Source: Baylisascaris procyonis (lineage: Eukaryota > Nematoda > Chromadorea > Rhabditida > Ascarididae). From it: a stretch of 64,000 nucleotides of DNA. The stretch's first letter is position 1; each line of letters opens with the position of its first letter. Below, piece after piece: positions 1 through 13,433 of the stretch. The DNA is taken from positions 62,001 through 126,000 of the forward strand of contig JAZARR010000102.1 of NCBI GenBank assembly GCA_037389465.1. The letters run 5' to 3'. A program made the translations under genes and the position numbers. Below the pieces are notes generated by a model. That model saw nothing but the letters and a program-made list of their open reading frames with translations, searched no databases and was not told the DNA's origin.

Positions 1-2055
1 GGATCGCATTTAGTTCACGTTAGTGATAAGCATATGCACTTCCATAGAAACAATTTTCCTGCTAGTATATCTGGAAGACTCGTTCTCCCACCATTTACAT
101 CAATCCATTTAGAAGTTATTATTATCACTTTCCTCAAAAATTCTCTGATAGATCACCTTTAATTCACCGTTTCCTATTAGGCCTTCGTAGACGCTCAAGA
201 AACCGAAAGAATATATCATCGGAAAACAATTGTTTTTTTATTAGATTCTCCTCGAAAAATTATTCGGAATTATGCAACTAACTTTTACTGCTGATCGAAG
301 AAAAATATTGCATATGGCTGACTGTAGGCTACTATTCCAGAGAAAAGTAAAGTGAAAAATTTCTCAAAGAAATGTGTTCAATCATCGATGAAGCGCATTT
401 ATTCGTCACCATTATGTAAATGAATAAACACTTCTAAAAATTCAGTATTCTCATTCGGCTCTCTCAATATATTAGATGCATCATTAAAGTGTTGGAAAGG
501 AGTAGGGTTCATGATACTCAAGTCGTCTGTTTTTTTTTCGCTCTCCAATTTTCCAAATTTTACACTATTGTTTAAACTATAATTTTCATAGCTGAAGCAA
601 AGTCGATTGCGTTCCCATTTTTGTCTCTTCTATTGATTTGGATCTTTTAGTGAACTCTTTTTAAGAACGAAGAAAAGGCAGAAATGATGTTTTGTAAATT
701 AATCGTAATTTGCATGAATATTTTGTTTAAAAATTAAAAAATCTTCAACGACGCTTGTCGCGTATATTCATCAGATTTAGCGATCTTTCTTAGAGCGATG
801 TTGAAGTGGGAGTGTATATCGTCATATAAGAAATAAATTTACAATTAAATTAGTTGTATAAATTTTATTTTTCAATGAAAAATAGCCGAAACGACCAGAA
901 TCTAAGGTGTTATTCAACGCAATTCTTTTTAATGAAATTTCTTTCATGAAGGATATCGTTAACATATGTGTAATTAGATCAACTCCTATGGAGAGAACAA
1001 AATTGCTTATAACAAAATTGTTCGTTTATATAAATTGAGTAAGTATATATTGTATACCTGGAATTCCTTATTTGCTCTCATAAATGAACGAAAAACACTC
1101 TAGAAGTTGATCAACTGAAATGAGATATAAATGTAATGAATTCTCTATTTATAATAAATATTTTTCAAAAAATAATCGGATATAGCTAACAAAAGGTGAC
1201 ACAAATTTTTCGCATTTTTTTTTCGAACAACGCAGTACTAAGATGAAATGCATTTATGACAAATATTGAGATGATTTCTTAAATAACATTGAATTTTAGA
1301 GATTTTTTTGCGAATATTTTGGTTAAGATTTCGGAGTTTCTCGCGATAGATGTTTTGAAAGAAATTAATGCTTGGAATTTTTCGAAATTGAATAGAAAGA
1401 GAGCAAAGAAATTTGCAAATGTTGATTAGTTCATGAAGATCACAAGACAAATTTCATTAAATTTTGGAAGTTCATTATGCTAGCATGACCCCCTCCTCCT
1501 AGCGTAACCTTAAAACGTGAACGCTTTCGAAGAAGAAGCATGCTTCAAGGCGAACACAGTCAGAATCGAACAAAACAAAAGAATGACTCTATTGAATGGT
1601 TGTGTTCACCCGATAAATGAAAGTTGACGATAGTTAAACCTCAAAAATGAATAAATTAGAACGATCAAGGGAAATAAGACAGGCAAAAATAAATAAATAC
1701 TATAAAAGGATTATTGTAGAACAACCTTTATAGAACAATGTTAATTATTTACCACTTCATTATATTGCGTGTTGACTTTATTAATTCATTAGTTGTAGTT
1801 TTTCGATGTAGATGTAAGGTTTCGATAGTTCTTTGCATGGGCTTTTAGATGCTAAGCTTTCAGAAAACTGGGCGATAAAAAGTCAATATGGGAAGATTTT
1901 CTGGATTGGTTTCTTTCTTTCCAAACTTCGCTTATTTAAACGTTTGCACCGAATGAAGAGATCAACTACGATGATGGCAGTAAACTACGAATTAAAGATC
2001 ATGGATATGCAGCTAATGAAGGACTCTCAGAAGTGGAAACCCGAAAAAGATGTGA
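1..2055. other. AT-rich intergenic DNA, no gene seen
   Basis: This stretch is AT-rich with short homopolymer runs. The few open frames are short and lack convincing splice context, signal peptides or recognisable domains. I see no RNA gene. A plus frame at 1833-2081 is open for 82 codons, but nothing in it is recognisable. Confidence 0.6.
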
Positions 2056-2137
2056 AACATAACAAAATATGCGAGCGATAACTATGAAGCGTATGAGGAA
2101 ATAATATTCAACACAAACTGCTCCTCCAGAGATGGTA

Positions 2138-2272
2138 CCCCTTCAGGAAAAAGAAGCGATGGCATCCCTTCAAGAAAAAGAAGAGACGGCGTCCCTTCAG
2201 GGAAAATAAGAGGCGACGTGCCTTCAGGAAAAAGAAGCGATGGCATCCCTTCAGGAAAAAGAAGAGACGACA
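2138..2272 (+). repeat. 27-bp minisatellite, five units, potentially coding
   Basis: Five head-to-tail 27-bp units begin at 2138, 2165, 2192, 2219 and 2246. Each resembles TCCCTTCAGGAAAAAGAAGC followed by GATGGCA, with a few substitutions. Because 27 is a multiple of three, several frames stay open. One plus frame is open from after a TGA near 2053 to a TAG at 2320-2322. It reads the units as nine-residue blocks such as SDGIPSGKR, so it repeats Gly-Lys-Arg or Arg-Lys-Arg. That pattern resembles amidation and dibasic processing sites of a neuropeptide precursor. No start codon with a signal peptide was found in front of it, so coding status is open. The minus strand also has an open frame here (2082-2432). 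Confidence 0.85.
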
Positions 2273-2869
2273 TCGCTTCACTCTTTTTTGAACTGAACAG
2301 TATAGAGCAAATAAATGTGTAGCATTCAATAACCGTGTTTGCAATGAAGTATCTAAAGCAATAGGAAGTGGCCGAAGTGGGCAAGACTCGCTCAAAGGCA
2401 CTAACTCCAGAGTTATGACAATCACAAATCACGATAACTCAGAACAAGAGGACTATAATATCGCTGGAATTCCAACTCAGCGACACAATTAATAAGTAAA
2501 TCAATTGCCTATCGATAGCATTTCAACATGTTTTCGCAATCTGAAACTGATACGCGCATCGACTATAGGCAAGGATAAAATGAAATAATACAACTGAATG
2601 ATTCAGGGTTGAAGATTTCTAGCGTGTCAGAGCGTATCTCGGCTGGCAGAAGTAAGATAAAAAAAAGAAAAAAGAATGAGCTGATGAAAGCATCGTCTCA
2701 TGACTGCAACCACGCCGCCTACCACCATCATCCTCAATGATGCAACTGAAATGATAATGCAAGAAGAATCGTCCAACACTTGTGAGGGCATCAAGGAATA
2801 AAGGCGCTAGAAATATTTTCTTGATCGAAGCATACCATTTGCTCTATGACCGATGTCGATCGTAAGAAA

Positions 2870-3280
2870 ATGATAAACGTGTCAAATTCTATCATGGTGG
2901 CATATACAATACACAATGCACCATAGAAATGGTAAGTCGTACTCTATAAACGGCCAACGCTAACTGTATTTCTGTTGACATCAAAGTTCGCCTAGCAGTC
3001 CGCCATCTGATCAATCGATTTTGCTTGCGCTGATCTACTTTTGCAGAAAATCTTCCAGTCGTCAAATCCCCGTACCATTCAAAGGTTACAGTCGCCGCCT
3101 TTGCTCACAGGTATAGAGAGAAAATGTTGAGGAGAAAAAACGATTCCGGAGTGGACTCTAGCCGAACTTCCGATGGAAGGATTAGACAAAGTTAGCGAAG
3201 GCGACGATCACATGATGGCGAAATTCGTTTTTCAACGGCAACACCATTGCACTGTGCTTCGCCGACGCACCTTTATTTGA
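2870..3280 (+). CDS. candidate multi-exon coding segment, product unknown
   Basis: Three stretches can be joined in phase. The first ends at 2931 with donor GTAAGT and is open upstream to a TAA near 2870. The second, 3047-3110, follows the acceptor TTTTGCAG, has donor GTATAG, and reads KIFQSSNPRTIQR and onward. The third runs from 3162 after TCTAG to a TGA at 3278-3280 and reads AELPMEGLDKVSEGDDHMMA before a basic tail. Implied introns are 115 and 51 bp, much shorter than in the firmer genes of this window. No start exon was assigned and no domain is recognised. This could be chance phase agreement or an eroded gene. Confidence 0.22.
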
Positions 3281-5564
3281 GCCATTGCATTGCAGCTTCG
3301 ATTTACACGTTAAGAAGTCGTCGATTTCGGTGAATATATCCTCAAGGTGCAAAAAAATGCTCATCCTGATATCCCACAACTGTCATGAGAAAAATTCTTT
3401 CCTTGACACCACTTCATGAAGAAATGCTACTGCATCAGCAATCACAAATTGCAGGCATAATTATGTGCGAAAAAATAGGAAAATTGTTAAAGAAGCCCAT
3501 ATCAAGTGAGGCAGTTTTTTTTTTCTTGAAGAGAGAATATTTTCGATGCAATTTGCCTTCTAAAGCGAGTAAGGAGAGACGATTACAAGTTTTGTAGACG
3601 TTGCAACGAAATCTTGGATACTGCCTGCCTAAAGAACGTTTATAGGAAAAATTTGGGAGCATAACCTCGATGGTAAAGTCTCCTTCATGAGCTGGCATTA
3701 TTTTCAGTGCTTAAAATACGCACAACGGGCTAGCGATGAAGCGAGGAAGAATTAACAGCGCGTTGAAAAAAATCTTTCAAAGAATTAGTCTGAAACGGTC
3801 CTGATGGAATCTCCCTTTGAATTCAAACATATCTTAGAACCTCAACTTTCATATATTCTGAACAAGCCCCATGATTGCATTAACTTTCCCTTGTGCACAT
3901 TGGGGAAAAAAGATTCTTCAGGCAAGAATTCCGTCAACATCAAATATGTCCCAGATAGCCGAGCACACAGAAAAATTGCAATCAGCGTCGACAAACAAAT
4001 CGATGGGCGTCCATTTCGCTTAAATTATTGAAAGAAAGTATGCACGGACATACTAGTAGAGGCAACCTCCGATGTTTAGAGAAAAATTTCGAGCCGATAG
4101 TGTTTCCTGAAAATAATAGCTTCACTAGAATAACTAACTCCACTGCGTTGCTCAATCTCCATTACAGAACGCGAGCTAGCCGCCAGATTAGCATGAGATC
4201 ACTTTTGGAAAATCCGGCATTGAAGTAACATATTTTTCGATCAGTAAAATTAACTGGCTTCATGAAATGCTTCAAAAAAAGACAAAGTCAAGAAAACACT
4301 GAACGCATTTCAAAGGTTAGTGCTTCCAGATGCTGTATAAAACGAATGTAGAATAAATATGGAGCAAGTCGTGACAGCAAAGAAAAACAAGTTCCTTCTT
4401 TCACTCACTTTATTTATTAAAGGAAACAATTTGGATCCGATGAATTCATTGTGAAGAAACAAACGCCCTCATCACAATGCAACTTTATCGGGAATATTGA
4501 AAACTCATCGTTCTTAGCGGCTAATAAACTTCGGAAGCTCTCCCAAACCGCGAAAGACTCAACCAGACAATACATTCGAACCCTCATAAAATACGATAAA
4601 CCTTTTAGTTAACAATCTATAGCTCATTTCATTGCAATTGATTTTCATCCGAGCGAGCAGTTAGCTTATAATCACATCGATTCATTAAGTCGAGACACCA
4701 ATTTGGTCGCGCCATTTTGCCAGCGAGTGAAAAAAGATAATTTTAATGTGGATCTTTTCAAAGAAAGGCATTTCATTGGTATATTTATTAATGGATTTGA
4801 CTTTTCTCGGATGTGTGTATAATTCGCTGAAAACGAATTCAATCATGTGCGTATCTCCTCGGATGCTGTGACACAACGTTTTTTTTGTTTGTTTATAGAA
4901 GAAAGAATCATTCAGCTTGACGACTTCGCGTGAGCATGCTGCCAGTTTTCCAGGAAGAAAAAAAAATAGCTGCACTTCTGAAACGTCGTTTTTATTTGCT
5001 ACTATTCTATAGTCCCCGAAAATGAAAAATTCTTTCGTGACTATATCCTCATCGTGTAGAAAAGAATAGCGTCAGGGGAACGTCTCAGTGTTGCATGGCG
5101 CCTATTCTGATCGCTCAGCTTCATTCTGACCAGCAACAAAAGTGGGATTTTCCGGTCGCTACACGCGCACCGACCTAAAAACATAAGCAATACCAGCGTC
5201 CGCAATACTGGGGCATCAGTGGTCAAAGCTTCCGCCAAAAAATAGCGCCAGCAATTGATATCTGTCACAACCTCCAACAATCGAATATCTTTGATACTGC
5301 TGATTGCCTTCATTATTAGTGCAGGCCACGCAGTCATACACAAACGACTGAAATACACACACAAACACAAACACCCATCGACACATAAGAATGCGCGCAT
5401 GCGGCCCGCATATATATAGTAGCGAGCGAGTGCATTTATCACGCACCATTTCGACTCCAGGCGATTCTCAATGCCGCTTCGAGTTATGGGGCTCTGTGAA
5501 TATCCTTAGATCCCGTTGAACATCGCAGCGGCTCTGATCTCAAAGCAACCCGAGTCCTCGGTGC
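3281..5564. other. intergenic DNA, nothing identified
   Basis: Only short overlapping open frames occur on both strands, none with convincing splice sites or recognisable protein features. A run rich in CA (about 5340-5380) lies inside a 133-codon minus frame (5041-5442) and accounts for part of its openness. I annotate no gene here. Confidence 0.5.
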
Positions 5565-5876
5565 TCAGGAATTCTTCAAGGCAAAAGCAGCCGCAGGTGG
5601 CATTGAATATATGAGTGCCCTGGCTTGTGGAAATTTCTGAATGACCTCTGGATGTTCCAGGAGTCGACCCCTTTCATAAAGTGCTCTGTGTTCGAGCTTT
5701 CTTTTCTGAAAGCCGTCATAGTCGTTTTGGCACGCCATGAACCATTGGGTTCTCATAAAAAAATGTGAATTTGGCCCACTAGAAGAGTAGAAATCTCTGA
5801 GAATTTCTTCCGATGACCTTAACCTGAAGAACTTTTCAAAGGATTGACAGTGCAACAGGCTTCTGATTCCTGCGGT
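5565..5876 (-). CDS. candidate terminal coding exon, product unknown
   Basis: On the minus strand an acceptor-like AATACCGCAG at about 5877-5886 is followed by a frame open for about 103 codons to a TGA at 5567-5565. The peptide is hydrophilic and well mixed in composition. It includes a stretch reading RSSEEILRDFYSSSG and a helical-looking stretch, YERGRLLEHPEVIQKF. I do not recognise it. No upstream exon was assigned, so this is either the last exon of an unassigned gene or a chance open frame. The local composition is less AT-biased than its surroundings, which mildly favours coding. Confidence 0.3.
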   Translation of the reverse strand, partial: TAGIRSLLHCQSFEKFFRLRSSEEILRDFYSSSGPNSHFFMRTQWFMACQNDYDGFQKRKLEHRALYERGRLLEHPEVIQKFPQARALIYSMPPAAAFALKNS

Positions 5877-5886
5877 ATTTTATAAA

Positions 5887-8800
5887 TATTTCAGGATATC
5901 GCATGCACAATGTTGGAAAATACTAGGGGAATGATACCTACATTCAGTATTCGATAGAATTCATTTCCTGCTGCATTCTTCTCAAGTGCACCTTTCAAGC
6001 TTCTATGGAAGTAGTAGATTTGTTGAGTGGTGACAGAAGGCGTATTAAAATTAAAAACGACTATTTAAAAAGCACGCTGGCAATAGAACAGAATTGCGTC
6101 TTAGCGCGATCTGAAATCTAAACTAAACAGATTTGCGTATTCTCGTTGCCATCTCTCCCCTACTGATTGTGTGTTTCTTCTGTGCTCGATGCATTTTAAT
6201 TTCCTTTCATCCAGCAGAAGTAATGAAAAACTCAACAATGTTCAAGCACTCTTTTAGCGAAAAAAGAGCAGTTTTTTGATTAATAAAAGCATCGATGAAT
6301 AACGGCGATTATGAGTGCTGTTCGAGAGTCAAACTGGCATTCCCACCGTAAAGTTCTTGAAGGACTTCGAGAGAGATTTAATAAAAGGTCTGAAAAAAGG
6401 CGATGTGAAAGTACACTTTCAATCGAAGAAGCAAAGTAAGGTTGATACTAATGTTTATCATGGTAAAAATAAAACGTATTTGTTAGCGAAGCGAATAACT
6501 CTACTTTATGTCAGGCGAATGGTTGGATTGGAACCACTTGATGCTAGGAAAATATACTTAAGAAACCTACATGGAGGCTATTGCTGGGTGGTTTGCATTG
6601 GCATGCAAATGCGGCCCCTGATGAACATCATCACATAAACAGCCGCAACAATATATCAACGATAAAGATACGTTTGTGGAGGGAGATCAAATACCAAGAA
6701 CAACCAAATTGAGAGGAATAAATTCAGATAACGAGTGAAGAGTGATTAAAATAATGAGGAATAAAAAGCATTTAAACTCCCTATTTCCGCAACTAGCAAA
6801 GTCGACAATATGCACGAAGCAGAACAGAAATTCATAGTCTGTATGGCTAAATTGAATATGAGAGATTTCACATGCCATGAGGCTTTTGATCGAGTTGTAG
6901 AATGAAACTATTTCGGAGCGGCACAATGCGAGATTCATGGGTTTCCAGGTGCCGCGACTACGCGAGAATGCAAACAAAGCAAAGAGGATGCTGATCGGTC
7001 GATCAGGAATGTAGTTCTTCAAGATGTCAAAATTGCACATCGAATAGGCTTGCAGAGAAACGGCGAGCCGCAAGTAGCCGCATGCGTCAGCTCCGCTCAG
7101 AAGCACATGTATAAACCTAGAGGCCCGGCGACATTTAAACCATGATTTCGATTGCTGGAATGCGGCTTCGCTCCTTGTGGTTGTGTCTCTCGTCTAAGGA
7201 CCGATAGTCTTTCATCAGCGTAGATTATTTTGTTCGAAAACAAGAGCCTAGCGTAACTTCGTTTTAACTGTTCATGCTGAAGTCATCTTAATGCGAGAGT
7301 TACATCACATACAATATAGCTCACTTTTTCTCTTGAACTTTTTTAAGAGTTAGTGTTTGTTGCTGTGCATGCGCGCACATTTTGTCGTTGTGATCGTATG
7401 CTAATGTTGGGAATCTTGTCTGTGACGGTGTGCGCCTTTGTTGTTGAGTTGAGCTGATGGTCGTGCGTTTGTTATATGCGTGTTGACCGCCGTTTTTTAT
7501 GTCTGAATATTATAATAAAGTTTAATTACCCAGGTTTGAGGTACGGTTCATAAGGCCTGTTATTGGGTAACTGCAGAGGCGAAAGGTGGTCGTTGGTGAC
7601 GAAGGGCGTCATCATCTGGAATAGCAGGCAACACAAGTCAACGGTGAATAGGGAGCACGGCATATCAGCTCACCTGCAACGACAGCAAACAGCGCAGGAC
7701 GAAGAGCAGCAAGGCCGACACAACAGCAGTGGTAAAGGCCTTCTTTTCAATTGGATTTTGTGTTGTTTCGCGTATTTTCATTGTTTGCTCGCAAACTTCG
7801 TGGAATATACAGCCCTTCTCGTTGACCTTTCTACTGGGAGGTCAATGCACTCTGCCTGACCCTCTGAGCTACCGAGATCGCATTCTTTGTATCGCCAGAA
7901 TCCACGTAGGGGTTTTACATTGGATCGTACGGGACGGAAGAAAATGATTTGGTAACTGGAGGTGCTGTGCTCTGTGAATAAAAACAAACTATTAATTTTG
8001 ATTTTGCCCAACTCTCGCAACAAATACCACCGTCGTCCTGGCTGACCTTGCGTCTCTCCGATCGGCTTTTGCCTTCTTCATAGAAGTGTGGGAAACTGCA
8101 GCATTCTTTTTTTTCGTCTTTAGAGTCATGAGCATTTGGTAGTGGGCTGGTGATTGCGCGCTCAGCGATTCTCAAAGAAAAAAGGCGAATCATGTGGACG
8201 CTGGGTATTTTCACTATCCCTTACATTAGATCTAAAGAGGACATTGCCGTCTTTTCCATAGGTCTCTTCCTTTGTGGGATATAACCTCCGCTATACATCA
8301 CACCTGTTCGCTTCATAAACTTCATTTGCATGCAAAGGCTGTGCGAACATGATGTCTACGTGCAATCACGTCTTTGCAAGCGAAAAATTGTGCTTTAACA
8401 TTTGCTCTCATTGTTTTGTTGAAAGAGTGATGCGAGCACAATCGCTGTTCCACTTTCGCCGATCGCTGTAAAACCAATCGGAAGATGAAAGCGGCTGACA
8501 TTTCACTGAATTCGAATCACTTTGCCTGATATCAGTAAAAGAAATTAAAATCACAGTTTATACGAACGAGCATGATTCAGTGAGAACACTACTGAACCTC
8601 TTATTTAATTTCAATTGACACTTTTCTAAACGCAAAGCACTTCTTTTTTCAAAATCATTAATGCAATAATATAGTTCAATATTTCAGGTGACGATCTCAA
8701 GTGAGGAAAAAAATCACATCGATGTATTTTGCGAAACAACGAATATCATCTTTTATGTTCTTTCTCATGCCACAATGACAGCGAATGATTTTTCAGAACC

Positions 8801-9046
8801 CTAAAATGCTAATGTAACACTCGCAAAATTCACAAAACGATTGTCGCGTTCAATTAACAAGTCGAAAGAAATTCTCATAAACTCCAATAGCAGCATTACA
8901 TCACATGTCCAACTCATTTGCTACTCATCTTCGGCGAAGTTTAACAAAGAATGGAGCTTTTTTTGCGGAGGTTCATAGCGTAAAAATGAATGATGGAAAG
9001 TGCGAACTAATTCGTGGAAAGTGGAAAGTGAATGGAAAGTGAGGAT
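5887..9046. other. intergenic DNA with unassigned open frames
   Basis: The longest open frame is on the minus strand at 6687-7106 (139 codons). It is rich in leucine, isoleucine and phenylalanine, as AT-rich noncoding DNA often is when translated. Plus frames at 6315-6638 and 7563-7859 overlap other frames and lack supporting splice pairs that I could join. A minus frame near 8040-8180 encodes a cysteine pair (KKECCSF) but was not tied to other exons. I see no RNA gene. Confidence 0.45.
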
Positions 9047-10425
9047 TCATTGACTGTTCCGGAAGAAACCACCAAAATAGACGAATGGTTTCCCAAAACC
9101 GAACTCCCGTGAAAGGCCACTCTTCAGCGAATGTGCCTTACGAACACGCAATGGTGAGTTGGCCGATTTTTCTCGTATCAACTCTTGTGGGATTGAACGA
9201 GCCTGTTGACGACCGTTGCCGTAGAATCCTCGTCCACCTTGATTGACGCCCCATACGTATCGGCCGAACAGTGAACGCTTTGGTTGCACACTGAAAAATT
9301 AGTGAATGTTCATAGCCATGCAAAATTGTAGGAATACCTTTATGGATATACGAACACATTTGTGGAAGTAAGATTAGTTAGAATGAAGGAGGTATTTATA
9401 TGAAGCGACTTGTAGCATCCTGCCGTTCAGCAGAAAACGCAGAGAGCGTTGTGATTATATTAGAAGATGCACCAAAACTACTACCTACGCTAAGTGATCA
9501 AAAAACGAAGTGTTCAGAGGTGCTCCGTGGCAGAAGACGAATGAAAACTCGAGTCGAACTCCTCAAAAACTTCAGTGACTGCGGGAGAAATGTCTACATG
9601 GATTTGTCGACCGGGAAAGTCCGAAAACAATCTCCTTAGGTTGTCTGCAATGCCTTGAGGCAGTGAATAGGGAAGAACCTTTTGATAATCTTCACTTCTA
9701 ATATATCCTACTGCTAAAACGATGGCAGTATTGCTGCTTACCACTTCTTCATCATGGCTCTTTGTCACAACTCACATAATTTCTTGCCAACACATTGCAG
9801 TATAGCTGAAATTGTGGAAGAGTGCTGCCTCATAACTAAATTGTTGCTGTAAAAAGCAAATGGATCTATTCTTTTACACTCACATTCCCCGACCTCTATC
9901 ACGGCACCCTGACATTTCTTATGAGAACTATAGAAGTAAAAATTTAGTAGCTATAGTGGTCGTCTCGAAAGGCAAGCAAATTTCGAGCATGTTTCATTCC
10001 AAAGTGAAAGCAATCGCATTTTTTTAAATTTAGCCACAAAAACCCTATCAGTTATTCACTTTAAGCTCTACAACAATGAATATCAGCATCACTGTGCCAG
10101 TGGTGACCCAAAATTCAGCGGAAATTGAGAACGCAATTCTAAATTTGCTTTTCCTCGCATTTCCTTGCAGGGCATACTATTTTAATTTGGTTCAGTCTTT
10201 TCACAAATTGATTCTGTTTACCTTTACCAAAACTGCTTGATTAACTCCGTCGATGATTCAAAAAATTGCCAGTTGGCTTTTTCTGCGGCCTGCAAGTCAT
10301 TTGCAGTAAACATTCTAAAGCACATACCTTTCAAATTCATCTGCACCATCATTAGCGGATAAATATGGCGATGAAATCGAAACTAGCAATAGGCAAACGT
10401 AAACGTTGAAGTGACAAGATCCCAT
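9047..10425 (-). CDS. small secreted basic Gly/aromatic peptide precursor (peptide gene A)
   Basis: Two exons: 10425-10328 and 9290-9047, with a 1,037-bp intron, giving 113 residues. Exon 1 starts at an ATG directly preceded by CTTTCTTTTTAG, a likely trans-splice or 5' UTR acceptor. It encodes a signal peptide (MGSCHFNVYVCLLLVSISS, probable cleavage near LSA-ND) and ends at donor GTATGT after two bases of a codon. Exon 2 follows an AATTTTTCAG acceptor with the complementary one-base phase. It encodes QPKR, then SLFGRYVWGVNQGGRGFYGN, a more basic middle and a Phe/Gly-rich end (FGFGKPFVYFGGFF) before TGA. The Lys-Arg site suggests prohormone-type processing of an exported peptide. Genes B and C share this layout. 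Function is unknown; a neuropeptide-like or antimicrobial peptide is an inference. An 84-codon open frame inside the intron (9514-9768) does not fit the splice phase. Confidence 0.62.
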
Positions 10426-13400
10426 CTAAAAAGAAAGAAAGAAATCTCCTGCAGTTTTTTATTTTCAACCAATTCAATTTCAACTAACGGCCTTGCAAAT
10501 AGGATCTTAAAAACGAGACATGCTTATCTATACATACCTTGCAATCTAATACTGCACAGGAGGAAGCTAGGAATCAATCTTCATATGCCATTATAAACAC
10601 AGAGTGCTTCGCAGCTAATTTCGAATGAAAACACATCGTTTTCATAGATCATATCGGCAACTTGAAGAATCGTTGGCAATTATGACGTTCTCTTAGAAAC
10701 ATATCGGCAAGAATCTCTTAGATAGGGTTTAGCTTCCAACATACAAAAAACAGTTGTAAAGCGTTACATTATTCCCAATAATAAAATTACTCAAAAACAT
10801 GAAGCTGTACAACACTTTCTGCATAATAAACTTCTAAAGCTACTATTAGCGATGCAATTCTATTCAAAGAAGCAGCAAAAAACATTCAAACTAAGAGGTA
10901 GATCACAACAGTCTTTTTTCGCATTATTATAGCGAATTATAGAAATTCAATGTTCATTCGGCGACCTCATTGAGCTTACAGGAAATACTCTTTGGTGGAT
11001 ATACGGATCAGCATAAAAACATCTGCACAAAATCAATGAGCTGAAGAAGTTCCAATAAAAGTGAAAGGAGATGAGCATAAGTTGTATCGATCAACTGGAA
11101 GAGTTCACCAACAATTTGGAAGAAGAAATCAGAAGGCAACAATAATTCGTGAATACAAATATATATGACTGAATCCGACTTGATAGGGAGAAATTTTTAT
11201 ATTTGACTAGAATGAGTTCCCCATAGATTTCTGTGGTCTCGCGTTTCGTATGGAAAAATGTTATTGAAAAGTCAATATCGTTTAAAGCCATATGAAAATA
11301 TTGTTTAGAGTGAATGCGTTAATTTAAAGCTATAATGCTTAATCGTTCAACAACATAAATTTAATTCAACCATGAAAATTTCATTTAGCGGATGCAAAAA
11401 AAAATATAATTTCCGTCGAATCACATCAAATAACTTTTGAATGATAGCAAAGAAAGTTGCCTGGATGAAGATTAAGTGGATTTTTATTCATATTTATTGA
11501 TTATCAGTTAATTATTGGAGGAAAAGCGGTATATTTATGTTATGCTCAATAAATTGTCATGTTCACAAAAAAAGTTTCTGACATTAGGATTCGATGCAAA
11601 TGCGTTATGATATAACTTTGCACAGATAGAGGCAACAATACATTTATTTATTGTAATCTTTGACTATATAATATGCATTCCATTAAAAAAAAAAAAAATC
11701 ACCTAGGCTCTTTATCGTGATCCTGCTGTAATGAAGCAGAATTAGTCTTCCCTCATAATATGACAATATCCTAGTCTAATCCTAAATTCCTCTTCAAAAA
11801 TGGAGGAAAATTACTGCGGGCCGATATTATCAATGAGTTTTCGATGAGATAATCAAAAGGAGAGAGGCATGTCTCATTAAATTGTCTTACATGCCGGCAA
11901 AGTGAATTACTATGAAATACCTTCAGCTGCAATTTCAGGAGACAAGTTTGAACACTGGTCACATGACGAAACAACTGTTGATGTGCAAGTAACTAAATAA
12001 TCGACTCAACCAACCGCTCGTAAACTTTGCTTTCCGGGCGATGTAGATGGCAGTTAAAATTTGCACTTTCTCCTTGTTGGTAAGAATTGTGCAACAACGA
12101 GGGTAATACTACGCTAAATTTCGTATTCAGACGCGCTTATTACAGCAGATTCTCAAAAGCAACCTTTTAAAAGCAAAAAAGCATTTCGAGGATCTGTTTG
12201 GCTAAACTCGCATGCATCAGATTAGCGTAATCGGAAAGCGGTTTTACGACAGAAGAAGTGTTATTTGATCACTTCTTTAGAGCATTACAAAGCAACTCTG
12301 AAGTTATGACAATATTGAAAACCAGAAAATAAAGTTTTCCTGCCAGGTTCCTTACAGTTTAAACTGAAGAAGTCATCTGCACCATAAATGAAAGCTATTT
12401 TCACCATGAATCATCGGGCCGAAAGACCGAGAGTCCTCATCTTTCCTGCATGAATTTTTTCTCCGTCCATAGAAAACGAGGCAGTTGTTGGCATGCTCTA
12501 CTTCATGTAAACATCCACTGAATTGTGCCAACCTCCCAGGAAAGCGGTTGCACATTAGATAAACGTTGCAGTGCATCAAAGGCAACAATATATCTGTAGC
12601 AAAATGATAAGTCACTACTTGGCCGAAATTCCTACTGTGGCCACTAGCACATTTCATTAGTTTCTTCCTCATTTGTCGCATAACTCAACTGCGCTCATCG
12701 GTCGCAAATTATATATTACGGATTGAACAACTTCACATGCATTTTCTGGATCACATCAGACGTGCTTCTTCGATCACATAAAATGAAAACATTTTGTTTT
12801 CTCGAGGAAACAAAGAGGGGACAAACTGCTCTACGTCAACAGCAAGTTTGTAGCAGAGTAGTGCTTCACTTGTCCATTCTGTGAATGAATATGCTAATTC
12901 AAGAAGCAATAACACATTGGCGCGCAGCCATCGGGAGATTTTTTTCAAACAGACATTTTCAAAACGTCACCTATGATTGCACTATTCATCATAACACTTG
13001 TATACAAGTCCAGAGAAGAACAACCGAACAAGCGTAACCAGTAGCCCCCTACGGCGTCTGATTCTGCAATGATCATCTTACATAAGCACCTTTGTGCTTA
13101 TGTAAGCGCATATGTTGCGTTGCTCAACTTTACTTTTCATAAATGAGTCGGAAAAAGAAGGGCGATGAAATTTTTTAAATTAACCTCAATTATCTGACGG
13201 TTGATTCTCAATTCTAAATTCCATTGCCTTCATCATCCACATAAGTTAGTGGAAGTTTGAAATGAGTTTCATGAGCAATTTCCTTCGAAAAAATTAGTTT
13301 GTTTTTCATCAGCAATGAACCTCTCGCAATAAAAGTTTTAAGCGCCTTTCCACAGTCACATTTGCAATGCGTTAGTGTGAATTCATGTCTACGCACATAT

Positions 13401-13433
13401 GAGTTTGTGATCCCATTCGAAGGTTGCTTCCAC
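10426..13433. other. AT-rich intergenic DNA, no gene supported
   Basis: Mostly AT-rich sequence with short frames. A minus frame at 12373-12681 contains several cysteines, but no start with a signal peptide or matching splice sites was found. A minus frame at 13214-13480 begins with a hydrophobic stretch (MFYLLYFNALTFA) that could mimic a signal peptide. It overlaps the candidate exon described next, so I leave it as unassigned. Confidence 0.45.

Noticed and set aside
6687..7106. Longest ORF in the AT-rich part (139 codons, minus strand)
   Set aside because: It is Leu/Ile/Phe-rich, as expected for translated AT-rich DNA, with no start context, splice partner or recognisable motif. This length is attainable by chance in 44 kb of six-frame translation.
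9514..9768. 84-codon minus frame inside the intron of peptide gene A as an internal exon
   Set aside because: Possible acceptors before it put the frame in the wrong phase for the two-base overhang of exon 1, while exon 1 joins exon 2 directly in phase.
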